DNA of 45,491 bases, taken from contig JAHDGF010000021.1 in assembly GCA_020627785.1 (NCBI GenBank), positions 25,889 to 71,379 of the forward strand. Direction: 5' to 3'. Positions 7,988 through 16,286 of the stretch are shown piece by piece (position 1 is the stretch's first letter; every line of letters starts with the position of its first letter). This DNA comes from Saprospiraceae bacterium. GTDB lineage: Bacteria > Bacteroidota > Bacteroidia > Chitinophagales > Saprospiraceae. The position numbers and the translations under genes are program-made. The notes beneath the pieces are model-generated. The model saw only the letters and a list, made by a program, of their open reading frames with translations, made no database searches and had not been told where the DNA came from.

Positions 7988-10900
7988 CTAATTTATTAAT
8001 AGATTCTTGGATTCGTTCAAGTACAATTCTTGCCGTTTTTAAATTCTTAACTTGGTCCTTTATTAAAATCAAGGCAGTATTTGATTGCTTCAGATGTAAA
8101 TCTAAACTTGAACCTTCCTCATTCATAAATGCCATAAATCGCTGAAAAGTTTCCGATTGGTAAAAAGTTGATTGAGGATTTCTCACAAAATAGCATCTCA
8201 ACTTCTTTTTCTTGAGGCTCAATTTCTCAAATCCCATTCGCCTACAGATCCATCGAAGTCTAAGTCCGTTGAATAATTCCTCTGCTTGCGGTGGCGGTTG
8301 CCCAAATCTATCTTTTAATTTTTTACGGAATTCAGTGATGTCTTCCTCCTTCTCTATGCTATCAAGTTCCGTGTATAAATTTAACCGCTCTTGGATGTTT
8401 GAAATATAATCATCGGGCATCATCATTTCAATATCCGTATCTATATCAACATCTTGAACAAACTTTTTCTCGCTTTCTGGTACCTCCTCAAATAACTCTT
8501 TAAACTCAGTCTCTTTCAATTCATGCACGGCCTCCTCCAAGATCTTCTGATAGGTCTGATATCCAATGTCAGAAATAAATCCCGATTGTTCTCCGCCCAA
8601 TAAATTTCCAGCCCCTCTTATATCTAAATCACGCATCGCAATATGGAAACCACTTCCTAGTTCTGAGAAATCTTCTAAGGTCTTTAATCTCTTTCTTGCA
8701 TCACCCGTCAGGGTCGAAAGTGGTGGAGCGAACAAATAACAAAAGGCCTTTCGATTAGATCTTCCCACACGACCTCTTAATTGATGAAGATCGCTCATGC
8801 CAAAGTGATGCGCATTATTGATGATGATCGTATTAGCATTAGCAATGTCCAAACCTGTTTCAATAATATTGGTGCATAACAATACATCATACTCTCCATT
8901 GATGAAGTCAAGCAAACTTTTCTCCAATTGTTTTGGATCCATTTGCCCATGGGCCATTCGGACAGAAACATCAGGACAGATTTTTCGTACCATCACCATC
9001 ATCTCTGGCAGTGATTTTACTCGATTGTGTACAAAAAATACTTGACCGCCTCTATCAACCTCGTAATAGATGGATTCTTTAATTGTGTTTTCGCTGAATA
9101 CTCTTCGCTCCGTGTAAATGGGTTGACGGTTTGGCGGTGGAGTTTTAATAATTGATAAGTCTCTCGCAGCCATCAAAGAGAATTGCAACGTACGTGGTAT
9201 CGGTGTTGCTGTCAATGTTAAGGTATCAACATTGACCTTCAGGTTTCTCAATCTTTCCTTTGCACTTACGCCGAATTTTTGTTCTTCATCTATGACTAAA
9301 AGTCCGAGATCTTTGAAGCCCATGTCTTTGTTTAAAATGGCATGAGTCCCTATGATAATGTCAATTTTACCATCCTTCAATTTTTGGATGATTTCTTTCT
9401 TTTCTTTCGCTGTTCGGAATCGATTGATATAGTCAACAGTAACGCCAAAATTCTCTAATCGACCATTGAAGGTTTTATGATGTTGAAGCGCAAGTATTGT
9501 CGTCGGAACTAAGATTGCAACCTGCTTGCCTGCTACTACAGCTTTAAATGCAGCTCGAACCGCAATTTCTGTTTTCCCAAAACCAACATCACCGCAGATC
9601 AATCGATCCATCGGATGTTCTTTCATCATGTCTTCTTTGGTCTTAATCGTCGCTTCGTATTGATCTGGGGTATCTTCAAAAATAAAAGAGGCTTCCAACT
9701 CATTTTGTAAATATCCATCTGGAGGAAAAGCGACACCTTTACTAGCCTTCCTCTTGGCGTATAGCTTTATTAAATCTTTGGCAATGTCTTTTACTTTTTT
9801 CTTAGTCTTTCTTTTCAGTGTTTTCCACGCATCCCCACCAATTTTATTAACTCTAGGTGGTGTACCATCCTTACCCACATACTTTGAAATCTTATGTAGT
9901 GAGTTGATGCTCACATAGAGTAGATCGTTGTTTTGATATATTAGTCGGAGAGATTCTTGTGTATGGCCGTTAATGTCAATCTTTTCCAGTCCTGAGTATT
10001 TTCCAACGCCGTGATCGATGTGAACGACATAATCACCTGCTTGTAATTCACGGATCATTTTAAGGTTCATTGCTTGTTCCTTAGTAAATCCTTTTCTTAA
10101 TCGGTATCGGTGAAACCGTTCAAATATTTGATGGTCCGTGTAACAAGCAATATTACAATCCCGATCAATGAACCCACTGTGAATGTCTATAGCAATTGGC
10201 TGAAACTTTACCTCCGCTTTCAAGTCTTCGAATATGTTGTAAAATCGTTCAACCTGCCGTGCATTATCTGTAAAAATAAAGTTCTCAATTCCTTTCTCTT
10301 CGTTGCCATTTAAATCTTCAATTAAAAGATTGAAATTTTTATTAAAACTTGGTTGAGGAACTACATTTGCCCTGAGCACAACATCAGCCTTTAATCCAGC
10401 TGGCATACGATCGATGAATACCATTCTGTAAGGCTCAATTTCTGCAATAATTTTGTCTGGCTTTATGAAAGCTCTTTCCTTCAGAATTTGAAATAGCATT
10501 TCGTCACTGGTCTCCAGCTGTAATTGACTTGACCATTGCTCGGCCTTATCATGGCAAGTCTGGATTTTGTCAATAAGTAAATCAGAATCTTGAATCCAGA
10601 TGACCGTATTATCATCAAAGGTTTCAAAAACAGAAATTTTATCGTCTGAACTATACTCTCGATTGATGTCAGGAATGATGCTAATCTTCTGAATCGAGCG
10701 GAGTGAAAGTTGTGTGGTTGGGTTAAAGGTTCGTATACTCTCCACCTCCTCATCAAATAATTCTACCCGGTACGGCCATTCATTGCCATAAGAAAAGATG
10801 TCTACAATTCCACCTCTAATTGAGAAGTGGCCTGGATCATAAACAAAATCTACCCGTTCAAATCCATATTCGATGAGCAGCTCAATGATGGTATCAACAT

Positions 10901-11363
10901 CAACGTTCTCCCCACTACTAATGCTGATTTTTCTTTTATTGATAATTGCAGGATCAACAACCTTTTCAAACAATGCCTCTGGATAGGTTAGCATTACTTC
11001 GTGGGATTGAAGCTTATTGGATATTTTATTGATGGCCTCTGTCCGGATGAGAATATTGTTCCGATCGAGCTCTTCATAATTACCAGGTCTTTTGAATGAA
11101 TCTGGAAAAAACAAGATGGCTTGATTTTGAATCAAGGATTCCAGCGTATTTAGAATATAGGCTGCTTGTTCCTTGCTGCCGGCAATAAATATATGGGAGA
11201 AATTTTTGTGCTCATTTAATCCAGCAAGAAGGAAACTTTCAAATGCATCAACACCTCCTTCTACCTTGACCCGCGCTAGATTATTATTGCTGAAGGCAGA
11301 CAGGAGTGCTTTTACATGTTTAGAATTCTTATATGTATCTATTAATCCCTGAAGTGCCTGCAC
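7971..11363 (-). CDS. mfd: Transcription-repair coupling factor Mfd
   Basis: A 1130-residue SF2 translocase that removes RNA polymerase stalled at DNA lesions and recruits UvrA. In order it has a UvrB-like N-terminal region, an RNA-polymerase-interacting CarD-like domain near residue 440 (AGDYVVHIDHGVGKYSGLEK), Walker A GDVGFGKTEIA near residue 590, the DEEQ box (VIDEEQKFGV) near 690, TATPIPRTLQ, and a RecG-like helicase end (QLRGRVGRS). The C-terminal TRCF domain follows. Length is normal for the family. It sits between a 51-residue membrane protein gene (18 bases upstream) and ydbS-like/ydbT-like genes, an unusual operon for mfd. Confidence 0.97.
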   Translation of the reverse strand: MQALQGLIDTYKNSKHVKALLSAFSNNNLARVKVEGGVDAFESFLLAGLNEHKNFSHIFIAGSKEQAAYILNTLESLIQNQAILFFPDSFKRPGNYEELDRNNILIRTEAINKISNKLQSHEVMLTYPEALFEKVVDPAIINKRKISISSGENVDVDTIIELLIEYGFERVDFVYDPGHFSIRGGIVDIFSYGNEWPYRVELFDEEVESIRTFNPTTQLSLRSIQKISIIPDINREYSSDDKISVFETFDDNTVIWIQDSDLLIDKIQTCHDKAEQWSSQLQLETSDEMLFQILKERAFIKPDKIIAEIEPYRMVFIDRMPAGLKADVVLRANVVPQPSFNKNFNLLIEDLNGNEEKGIENFIFTDNARQVERFYNIFEDLKAEVKFQPIAIDIHSGFIDRDCNIACYTDHQIFERFHRYRLRKGFTKEQAMNLKMIRELQAGDYVVHIDHGVGKYSGLEKIDINGHTQESLRLIYQNNDLLYVSINSLHKISKYVGKDGTPPRVNKIGGDAWKTLKRKTKKKVKDIAKDLIKLYAKRKASKGVAFPPDGYLQNELEASFIFEDTPDQYEATIKTKEDMMKEHPMDRLICGDVGFGKTEIAVRAAFKAVVAGKQVAILVPTTILALQHHKTFNGRLENFGVTVDYINRFRTAKEKKEIIQKLKDGKIDIIIGTHAILNKDMGFKDLGLLVIDEEQKFGVSAKERLRNLKVNVDTLTLTATPIPRTLQFSLMAARDLSIIKTPPPNRQPIYTERRVFSENTIKESIYYEVDRGGQVFFVHNRVKSLPEMMVMVRKICPDVSVRMAHGQMDPKQLEKSLLDFINGEYDVLLCTNIIETGLDIANANTIIINNAHHFGMSDLHQLRGRVGRSNRKAFCYLFAPPLSTLTGDARKRLKTLEDFSELGSGFHIAMRDLDIRGAGNLLGGEQSGFISDIGYQTYQKILEEAVHELKETEFKELFEEVPESEKKFVQDVDIDTDIEMMMPDDYISNIQERLNLYTELDSIEKEEDITEFRKKLKDRFGQPPPQAEELFNGLRLRWICRRMGFEKLSLKKKKLRCYFVRNPQSTFYQSETFQRFMAFMNEEGSSLDLHLKQSNTALILIKDQVKNLKTARIVLERIQESINKLDESVQ

Positions 11364-11381
11364 TGAATTTAGTTAGAGGTC

Positions 11382-11537
11382 CTATGCCCAGTCAAAAGCG
11401 TACACAAGGGAAGTAAATAAAAATGGTAAGGTTACCCAAAACCATTCCGGTAAAATGATTAAAAAAGCGATGGTGGCTACGAGAGAAATCAAGAACATTC
11501 CCCAGTATTTCTTAGTACTTTTTGCCTTTGTTGCCAT
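11382..11537 (-). CDS. Small membrane protein, 51 aa, upstream of mfd
   Basis: An open frame from ATG at 11537 to TAG at 11382. It starts MATKAKSTKKYWG, a basic head, and continues into two hydrophobic stretches (about residues 14-29 and 33-47) separated by PEW, a likely helical hairpin. It ends in YAFDWA. The basic head, hydrophobic hairpin and 18-base spacing to mfd on the same strand support a real gene. No function can be assigned. Confidence 0.6.
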   Translation of the reverse strand: MATKAKSTKKYWGMFLISLVATIAFLIILPEWFWVTLPFLFTSLVYAFDWA

Positions 11538-11735
11538 TAAATAGCTGTTTTGTTATTGTGTTAATTAAGCTGCAAAGCTAAATATTAATTGAAGATTTCA
11601 CAAGCAAAGCGCTTTGGCAATAACTCATTTTTTCCTATTTTCAATTATCAAAGCTATCGACTGTATTTTTCTTATTAATAATAAACCGCGTACAGACAGA
11701 AATGTTTGTTTTAAAATTCAATAAACCTAATATCC

Positions 11736-12542
11736 TTGGCTCCTTATAGATCCTTTTCAGGTAAGATTCTCTTATTTGGAGAATACACCATTTTGCATGG
11801 TTCAAAAGCATTGGCAATACCCATTCCTGAATATTCTGGCAAGTTTGTAGAAGGTTATGACCTTCAAGTGAAGGCTTATTTCGACTGGCTGCATCAACAA
11901 AACTTAGATTTAGACAATGATTTGATTAAAAAGATGAGTAATCAGCTCACTTTTGAGTCTAATATCCCAATGGGTTACGGTTGTGGCAGTTCCGGGGCCC
12001 TGGTTGCGGCTACCTATGATCTAGCTAAAAAGTCAGATAAAGAGCCGACCAGAGAGTTTTTAGGTGAAATGGAAGCTTTTTTTCATGGAAAGAGTAGTGG
12101 ACTAGATCCTTTGGTTTGTTTTAATAACAAGTCCTACATTCTACATGATGGTAAAACAGAAGAGTTTGACTGGGATGAAGAACTTATACCTGAATATGAT
12201 CTTTTTGATTCTAACACCGCTCGTTCAACCAATAGACTTGTAAATCTTTACAAGCAGAAGATGACGAAGTCTAATTTTTCTGATGCCATGGATTATATGA
12301 CGGAGTTAAATAATCAGATCATTAATCGCCTTTCGGCAAATGATTATGTAGACTACGAATTGATAGACCGTCTTTCAGTGCTTCAACGTGAATGGATGGA
12401 AGAATTTATACCCGTAGATGTCCAAGAGACTTGGGACAAAGGATTTGAAACAGGAGATCATGCATTAAAGCTATGTGGTGCAGGAGGTGGAGGTTTCTTT
12501 TTGCAATTCTTTCCTGACTATGATGAAGAAGATGATGAATAG
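11736..12542 (+). CDS. GHMP-family kinase (mevalonate kinase-like)
   Basis: A 268-residue protein. SGKILLFGEYTILHGSKALA is the N-terminal substrate/ATP motif of GHMP kinases. MGYGCGSSGALVAATYD at about residues 78-95 is the Gly/Ser-rich phosphate loop. HGKSSGLDPLV follows, and LCGAGGGGFFLQF near 233-245 is the third motif. Bacteroidota carry such a kinase for the mevalonate route to isoprenoids. The only in-frame start after a stop at 11712 is TTG at 11736 (or ATA codons before it). The protein is rather short for the family and ends in an acidic DEEDDE tail. Exact substrate is uncertain. Confidence 0.85.
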   Translation: MAPYRSFSGKILLFGEYTILHGSKALAIPIPEYSGKFVEGYDLQVKAYFDWLHQQNLDLDNDLIKKMSNQLTFESNIPMGYGCGSSGALVAATYDLAKKSDKEPTREFLGEMEAFFHGKSSGLDPLVCFNNKSYILHDGKTEEFDWDEELIPEYDLFDSNTARSTNRLVNLYKQKMTKSNFSDAMDYMTELNNQIINRLSANDYVDYELIDRLSVLQREWMEEFIPVDVQETWDKGFETGDHALKLCGAGGGGFFLQFFPDYDEEDDE

Positions 12543-12623
12543 ATAAAATCTCTTACTCGATTTTTAATTTATATAATACGCATCTCTTTTTTACGTTTTT
12601 AAAACAACAACAGACGTAAAATC

Positions 12624-13229
12624 ATGAGAGCTTCCTTTTATTTAGTCCTTACTTTATTTCTTCCCTATTTAAGTTTTGCACAAACGGAGTTAAACTTTGG
12701 GATGATGGCAGCCTTAAATTATTCAGATGTATCCTTAGGAGGGGATTCTTTTGTCCAAACTTCCGCAAGAACAGGAATATCAATTGGCATTGTCCCAGAA
12801 GTGGTGCTAAGTAAACGGATAAAATTTCCATTAAATTTAATGTATAGTGTCAAGGGACATAATGAAGAATCAGACGACCAATTGTTAAGTAGATATGCTT
12901 ATCACTATTTAGAATTTATGCCTGAGTTTGATGCTCGAGTTATCGGACCATTAAGGGCTGGCTTAGGAATGAAGGTTGGTTATAATATTTTGGAATTTCA
13001 ATGGATTCCAGGCCAGAGTTCGATGAGGATAGATTTGATGGATCCCTTCGATTTAGGAGTGACTGGAAACATAAAAATTTTGTTAGATCAATGGCAGATT
13101 TTCTGTCGATATGATTTAGGGATTATTGGTGTCAACGAAATAAGATTTACAGATGAGAATGGAAATCAAGTAGGCCAGACAGATCAATTTAATCGAAATG
13201 CACAACTGGGAGTTGCAGTGATGCTTTAG
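12624..13229 (+). CDS. Outer-membrane beta-barrel protein (porin-like)
   Basis: A 201-residue protein with signal peptide MRASFYLVLTLFLPYLSFA cleaved before Gln20. The rest alternates short amphipathic strands (for example LNFGMMAALNYSDVSL, PLNLMYSVKGHNE, AGLGMKVGYNILEF) and ends in QLGVAVML, typical of the small eight-stranded barrels common in Bacteroidota. It has its own leader behind the GHMP kinase gene (81-base gap). Function is unknown. Confidence 0.7.
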   Translation: MRASFYLVLTLFLPYLSFAQTELNFGMMAALNYSDVSLGGDSFVQTSARTGISIGIVPEVVLSKRIKFPLNLMYSVKGHNEESDDQLLSRYAYHYLEFMPEFDARVIGPLRAGLGMKVGYNILEFQWIPGQSSMRIDLMDPFDLGVTGNIKILLDQWQIFCRYDLGIIGVNEIRFTDENGNQVGQTDQFNRNAQLGVAVML

Positions 13230-13303
13230 GAACTAAATCTTAGAAAGTAGTATATTGAAGTGATTAAAGGAGGGAGCAACCTTCTACTCTAAAATATACC
13301 TAC

Positions 13304-13855
13304 ATGAGAATTTTCAATATTTTAATATTCAGTTTATTACTTTTTTCATGTAATAATTCGTCGGATGTTCCAGTCCTTAAAGCACAAATAAGCACCATTG
13401 ACTTTGATCAAAAGTTAAAAGACTTAGGTATTGAACTTCCAAATGTCTCTCCGCCTCAAGCAAATTACGTGAACATCACTCAGGCAGGAAAACTACTTTT
13501 CTTAGCCGGTAAAGGTCCGCGTAAAGCAGACGGGACTTATATTACCGGTAAGATCGGTGCAGATCTAACACAAGAGCAAGGATATGCAGCAGCTAAGCTC
13601 ACGGCTATAAATCAAATCGCAGTTCTCAAAGATCACCTCGGAGATCTGAATAAAGTAAAGAGAATTCTTAAAGTAACGGGAATGGTTAATGCAGTCCCAG
13701 ATTTTGCAAATCAACCTGAAGTGATCAACGGCTTCTCTGATCTACTAGTCGAAGTATTTGGGGATAAAGGGAAGCATGCACGCGCTGCAGTCGGCATGGG
13801 TTCTTTGCCCAGAAATATATGCGTAGAAATTGAAATGATTGTTGAAGTATATTAA
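13304..13855 (+). CDS. RidA/YjgF-family protein with lipoprotein signal
   Basis: A 183-residue protein. MRIFNILIFSLLLFSC is a lipoprotein signal with Cys16 lipidated. Residues about 50-183 are a complete YjgF/YER057c/UK114 domain. It contains LFLAGKGPRKADGTYITGKIG, the conserved Arg in HARAAVGMGSLPRNICVEIE, and a final IVEVY strand. It resembles the RidA-like subgroup of longer proteins rather than the archetypal cytosolic RidA that hydrolyses 2-aminoacrylate imines. Export to the envelope is unusual for the fold, and its substrate there is unknown. Confidence 0.85.
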   Translation: MRIFNILIFSLLLFSCNNSSDVPVLKAQISTIDFDQKLKDLGIELPNVSPPQANYVNITQAGKLLFLAGKGPRKADGTYITGKIGADLTQEQGYAAAKLTAINQIAVLKDHLGDLNKVKRILKVTGMVNAVPDFANQPEVINGFSDLLVEVFGDKGKHARAAVGMGSLPRNICVEIEMIVEVY

Positions 13856-13874
13856 ATAAATATCTGAAAGAGTA

Positions 13875-14045
13875 ATGATTGAAATTTCATTCGAATATTG
13901 GAATAAGCTTGCTGATCAAACATTGGTAATCAGTTCATTGTTGGGTGGATTCTCAATTGCAATAATCGCAAACCTTTTAGTGTCAGAAGTAAATACTCGG
14001 TCATTTCTCGATGTAAGAATCAGGGTCAATAATTTTTATCAATAA
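13875..14045 (+). CDS. Short membrane protein, 56 aa, possibly a truncated gene
   Basis: ATG at 13875, TAA at 14043-14045. The product has an aromatic, polar head (MIEISFEYWNKLADQT) and one hydrophobic helix LVISSLLGGFSIAIIANLLV. It then changes to a polar tail (NTRSFLDVRIRVNNFYQ) unlike the expected second helix. The head and helix resemble the start of longer multi-span membrane proteins, so this may be the 5' remnant of a decayed gene. It ends 10 bases before the next gene, which could make it a leader ORF of that operon. Confidence 0.45.
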   Translation: MIEISFEYWNKLADQTLVISSLLGGFSIAIIANLLVSEVNTRSFLDVRIRVNNFYQ

Positions 14046-14055
14046 ATAAAATGCG

Positions 14056-15207
14056 ATGAAAATAAATATTACTAAAGAAGTCTACGAAGGTGGAGCTTTA
14101 AACCATATGTTCAAATACCAAGGAGATTGGTATGGTGCTTCAAATGATCAAATTTGGACAATCGAAGAAAATCCAATCAGTGAGTTGTATGAAGTCTCAG
14201 AGGAATACATTTATTCAAGGATACCAAATCTAAAAGGAAAACTAAATCAAGAAGATAAAACAACAGTTTACATCAATTATGCCACAGGAGAAATAAACAT
14301 AAATAAGCAACATAAACATTTTGGCTTAATTGATCACAAAGCAAGAGCAACCAGACAGGCAAATGTGAAATTTGATTTCATACATTATCTAATGTTGCAC
14401 AAGAATAAAGTAGTAAAACGAACAGGAATAACTAGCGTTTTATTTCTCTTAGGGATGATCTTACATTGGATTATTTTTATCCCGCTTGCAGTTTACGTTG
14501 CCTACAACCTCTTTAAGTTATTTGCGGTTAGAAACGGTTACCAAGCTGGGGATGTTGGTCCAGCAATTGTAATTGATCCAGAGAATTCTAAAATAGCTGC
14601 CTTGACAGATATGTCCTTAGGGTTTGGAAAATTTCCAATCGTAAGAGTAATGAGCATAACCATGCCTAGTAAATACAATATTAAAGGACAGAGACTGGCT
14701 GTGGCGGGAGGATTTCAAAATACGCACAAGTATGATCATTGGAATTATTACATACCTCAACCCATTGTTTGCGCAACGAAAGATGAAACTTTGATTAAAG
14801 AAAGTTTTTCACGAATTAACAGTAATGAGTGGATTAAACTTGAGTCCGAACTTAAAAAATTTGATGCCATACCCTTAGAAGGTTACTATCCCATTGATGT
14901 TGAAACCACTAGCTGGAAAGGAAGGGACCTTAATGAAATTCATTGGAATAACTTCGGGAAGGAAAAAGCCAACATTAATCCTAGCGATAGAGAAAGAATA
15001 AAGAGAAATGAGGAGCATCAAAAAAGGAAAGAGGAAATGAAAGAAAAAAATGCAGAGATTAAATCCTCACTCAAGGATATATGGAGAGATACTAAGAATG
15101 AAATTAAAAAGACTTGGGAGGAGGAAGGAAAAATAGCGGAAGAAAAAAAGAGGAAGATAAATGAAAAGCTAGGCATTAAGGATAAGTCGAAAAAGGATAA
15201 TAACTAA
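14056..15207 (+). CDS. DUF3239-like membrane-associated protein
   Basis: A 383-residue protein of unknown function. The N-terminal 120 residues are polar. Residues about 122-156 are one long or two short membrane helices. Residues about 165-270 include AIVIDPENSKIAALTDMSLG, FPIVRVMSI and WNYYIPQPIVCATKDE, which fit my memory of DUF3239. Residues 310-383 are a strongly charged Lys/Glu helix, probably coiled coil. There is no signal peptide. The 56-residue ORF lies just upstream. Confidence 0.6.
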   Translation: MKINITKEVYEGGALNHMFKYQGDWYGASNDQIWTIEENPISELYEVSEEYIYSRIPNLKGKLNQEDKTTVYINYATGEININKQHKHFGLIDHKARATRQANVKFDFIHYLMLHKNKVVKRTGITSVLFLLGMILHWIIFIPLAVYVAYNLFKLFAVRNGYQAGDVGPAIVIDPENSKIAALTDMSLGFGKFPIVRVMSITMPSKYNIKGQRLAVAGGFQNTHKYDHWNYYIPQPIVCATKDETLIKESFSRINSNEWIKLESELKKFDAIPLEGYYPIDVETTSWKGRDLNEIHWNNFGKEKANINPSDRERIKRNEEHQKRKEEMKEKNAEIKSSLKDIWRDTKNEIKKTWEEEGKIAEEKKRKINEKLGIKDKSKKDNN

Positions 15208-15403
15208 AACCATATATGCATCATAACATAGATGACTCCATCATTCATCCAATCGGTTCACTTCACGTGTATCATAGGTGGCATGGTTAACTACTATCAC
15301 CCATAATTTAATTTTCATGAATCAAAGTGAGAATTAAATAGCTCACGTCAATGAATATAATCGTAATTTGCAGTCTGGAATTGCTGTATTTTTAAATCTA
15401 CGA

Positions 15404-15796
15404 ATGAATCAAATACCCGGTCTTTATCTATTAAATACTGAAGCCAAAGGCAGAGGAGTTTATACGGCTGGCTCTATACCAGAAGGTTCTACCATTGAGG
15501 TTTGCCCAGTAATTGTAATTCCTGAAGAACAAGTCGAAACCATCCATAAAACTGCACTGCATGATTATTACTTTCGGTGGGGTAAGGATCAGAAGGAGGC
15601 AGTCATTTTATTAGGTTTAGGCTCATTATATAATCACTCCAATACGCCTAATGCAAAGGTGATACTTTCTTTCGAAGAGAAAGAAGTAATCATTGAAGCG
15701 GATCGTACCATCAATCCAGGTGAAGAGATTACCATTGATTATTTCGATGATGATAGTAGGGACGAACATATTTGGTTTGAAATCGTTGATAAGTAA
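15404..15796 (+). CDS. Small SET-domain protein
   Basis: A stand-alone SET domain of about 130 residues, a fold that transfers a methyl group from S-adenosylmethionine to lysine. Visible motifs are KGRGVYTAGSIPEG near the N-terminus (SAM loop), LYNHSNTPNA (the NHS motif), and INPGEEITIDYFDDD (Tyr of the catalytic pocket). I chose ATG 15404; a TTG at 15368 would add 12 residues. There is no post-SET cysteine cluster. The arsC gene starts 14 bases downstream, so both are probably on one transcript. The target protein is unknown. Confidence 0.85.
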   Translation: MNQIPGLYLLNTEAKGRGVYTAGSIPEGSTIEVCPVIVIPEEQVETIHKTALHDYYFRWGKDQKEAVILLGLGSLYNHSNTPNAKVILSFEEKEVIIEADRTINPGEEITIDYFDDDSRDEHIWFEIVDK

Positions 15797-15810
15797 AAAG
15801 CTAAACTTTT

Positions 15811-16224
15811 ATGAATATTTTGGTCTTGTGTACTGGGAACTCTTGTAGATCTCAGATGATGCACGGTTTTTTGAATTCGATGGGGGAGGGTAAACTCAAT
15901 GTTTATAGTGCAGGTGTTGAAACCCATGGATTAAATCCATTTGCGGTCGGAATTATGACGGAAGAAGGAATCTTAATTCACGAACATACCTCCAATCATG
16001 TGGATGAATATTCCGATGTTACCTTTGACTATGTGATTACCGTCTGTGACCACGCCAAGGAAGTATGTCCGGTTTTCCCTAATGCAAAAAAAGTAGTTCA
16101 TCATTCTTTTTCTGATCCATCGCACGGAACAGGAACCGCTAAAGAAATTGTCCAAGCATTTCGGACCACTCGAGGTGAGATTAAGGAATTTGCAGAGAAC
16201 TTTGTCCAAGAGGTCTTAGCCTAG
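15811..16224 (+). CDS. arsC: Arsenate reductase, thioredoxin-coupled type
   Basis: A 137-residue low-molecular-weight phosphatase-fold protein. The P-loop CTGNSCRS gives Cys7 and Arg13. The redox pair is VCDHAKEVC (Cys79, Cys86), and the acid is Asp102 in FSDPSHG. This three-cysteine set defines the thioredoxin-linked ArsC family (as in S. aureus pI258), which reduces arsenate to arsenite. No arsenite pump or ArsR is nearby. The annotation rests on the catalytic residues, not on context. Confidence 0.93.
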   Translation: MNILVLCTGNSCRSQMMHGFLNSMGEGKLNVYSAGVETHGLNPFAVGIMTEEGILIHEHTSNHVDEYSDVTFDYVITVCDHAKEVCPVFPNAKKVVHHSFSDPSHGTGTAKEIVQAFRTTRGEIKEFAENFVQEVLA

Positions 16225-16286
16225 TCTTTTAAAATTCGTCGTTGATTTTATGTATTTTGCTTTTAAGCTAATGCATAAATTATTAA

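Noticed and set aside
15368..15403. TTG start extending the SET-domain gene by 12 codons
   Set aside because: The added residues are unlike SET N-termini and ATG 15404 is in frame.
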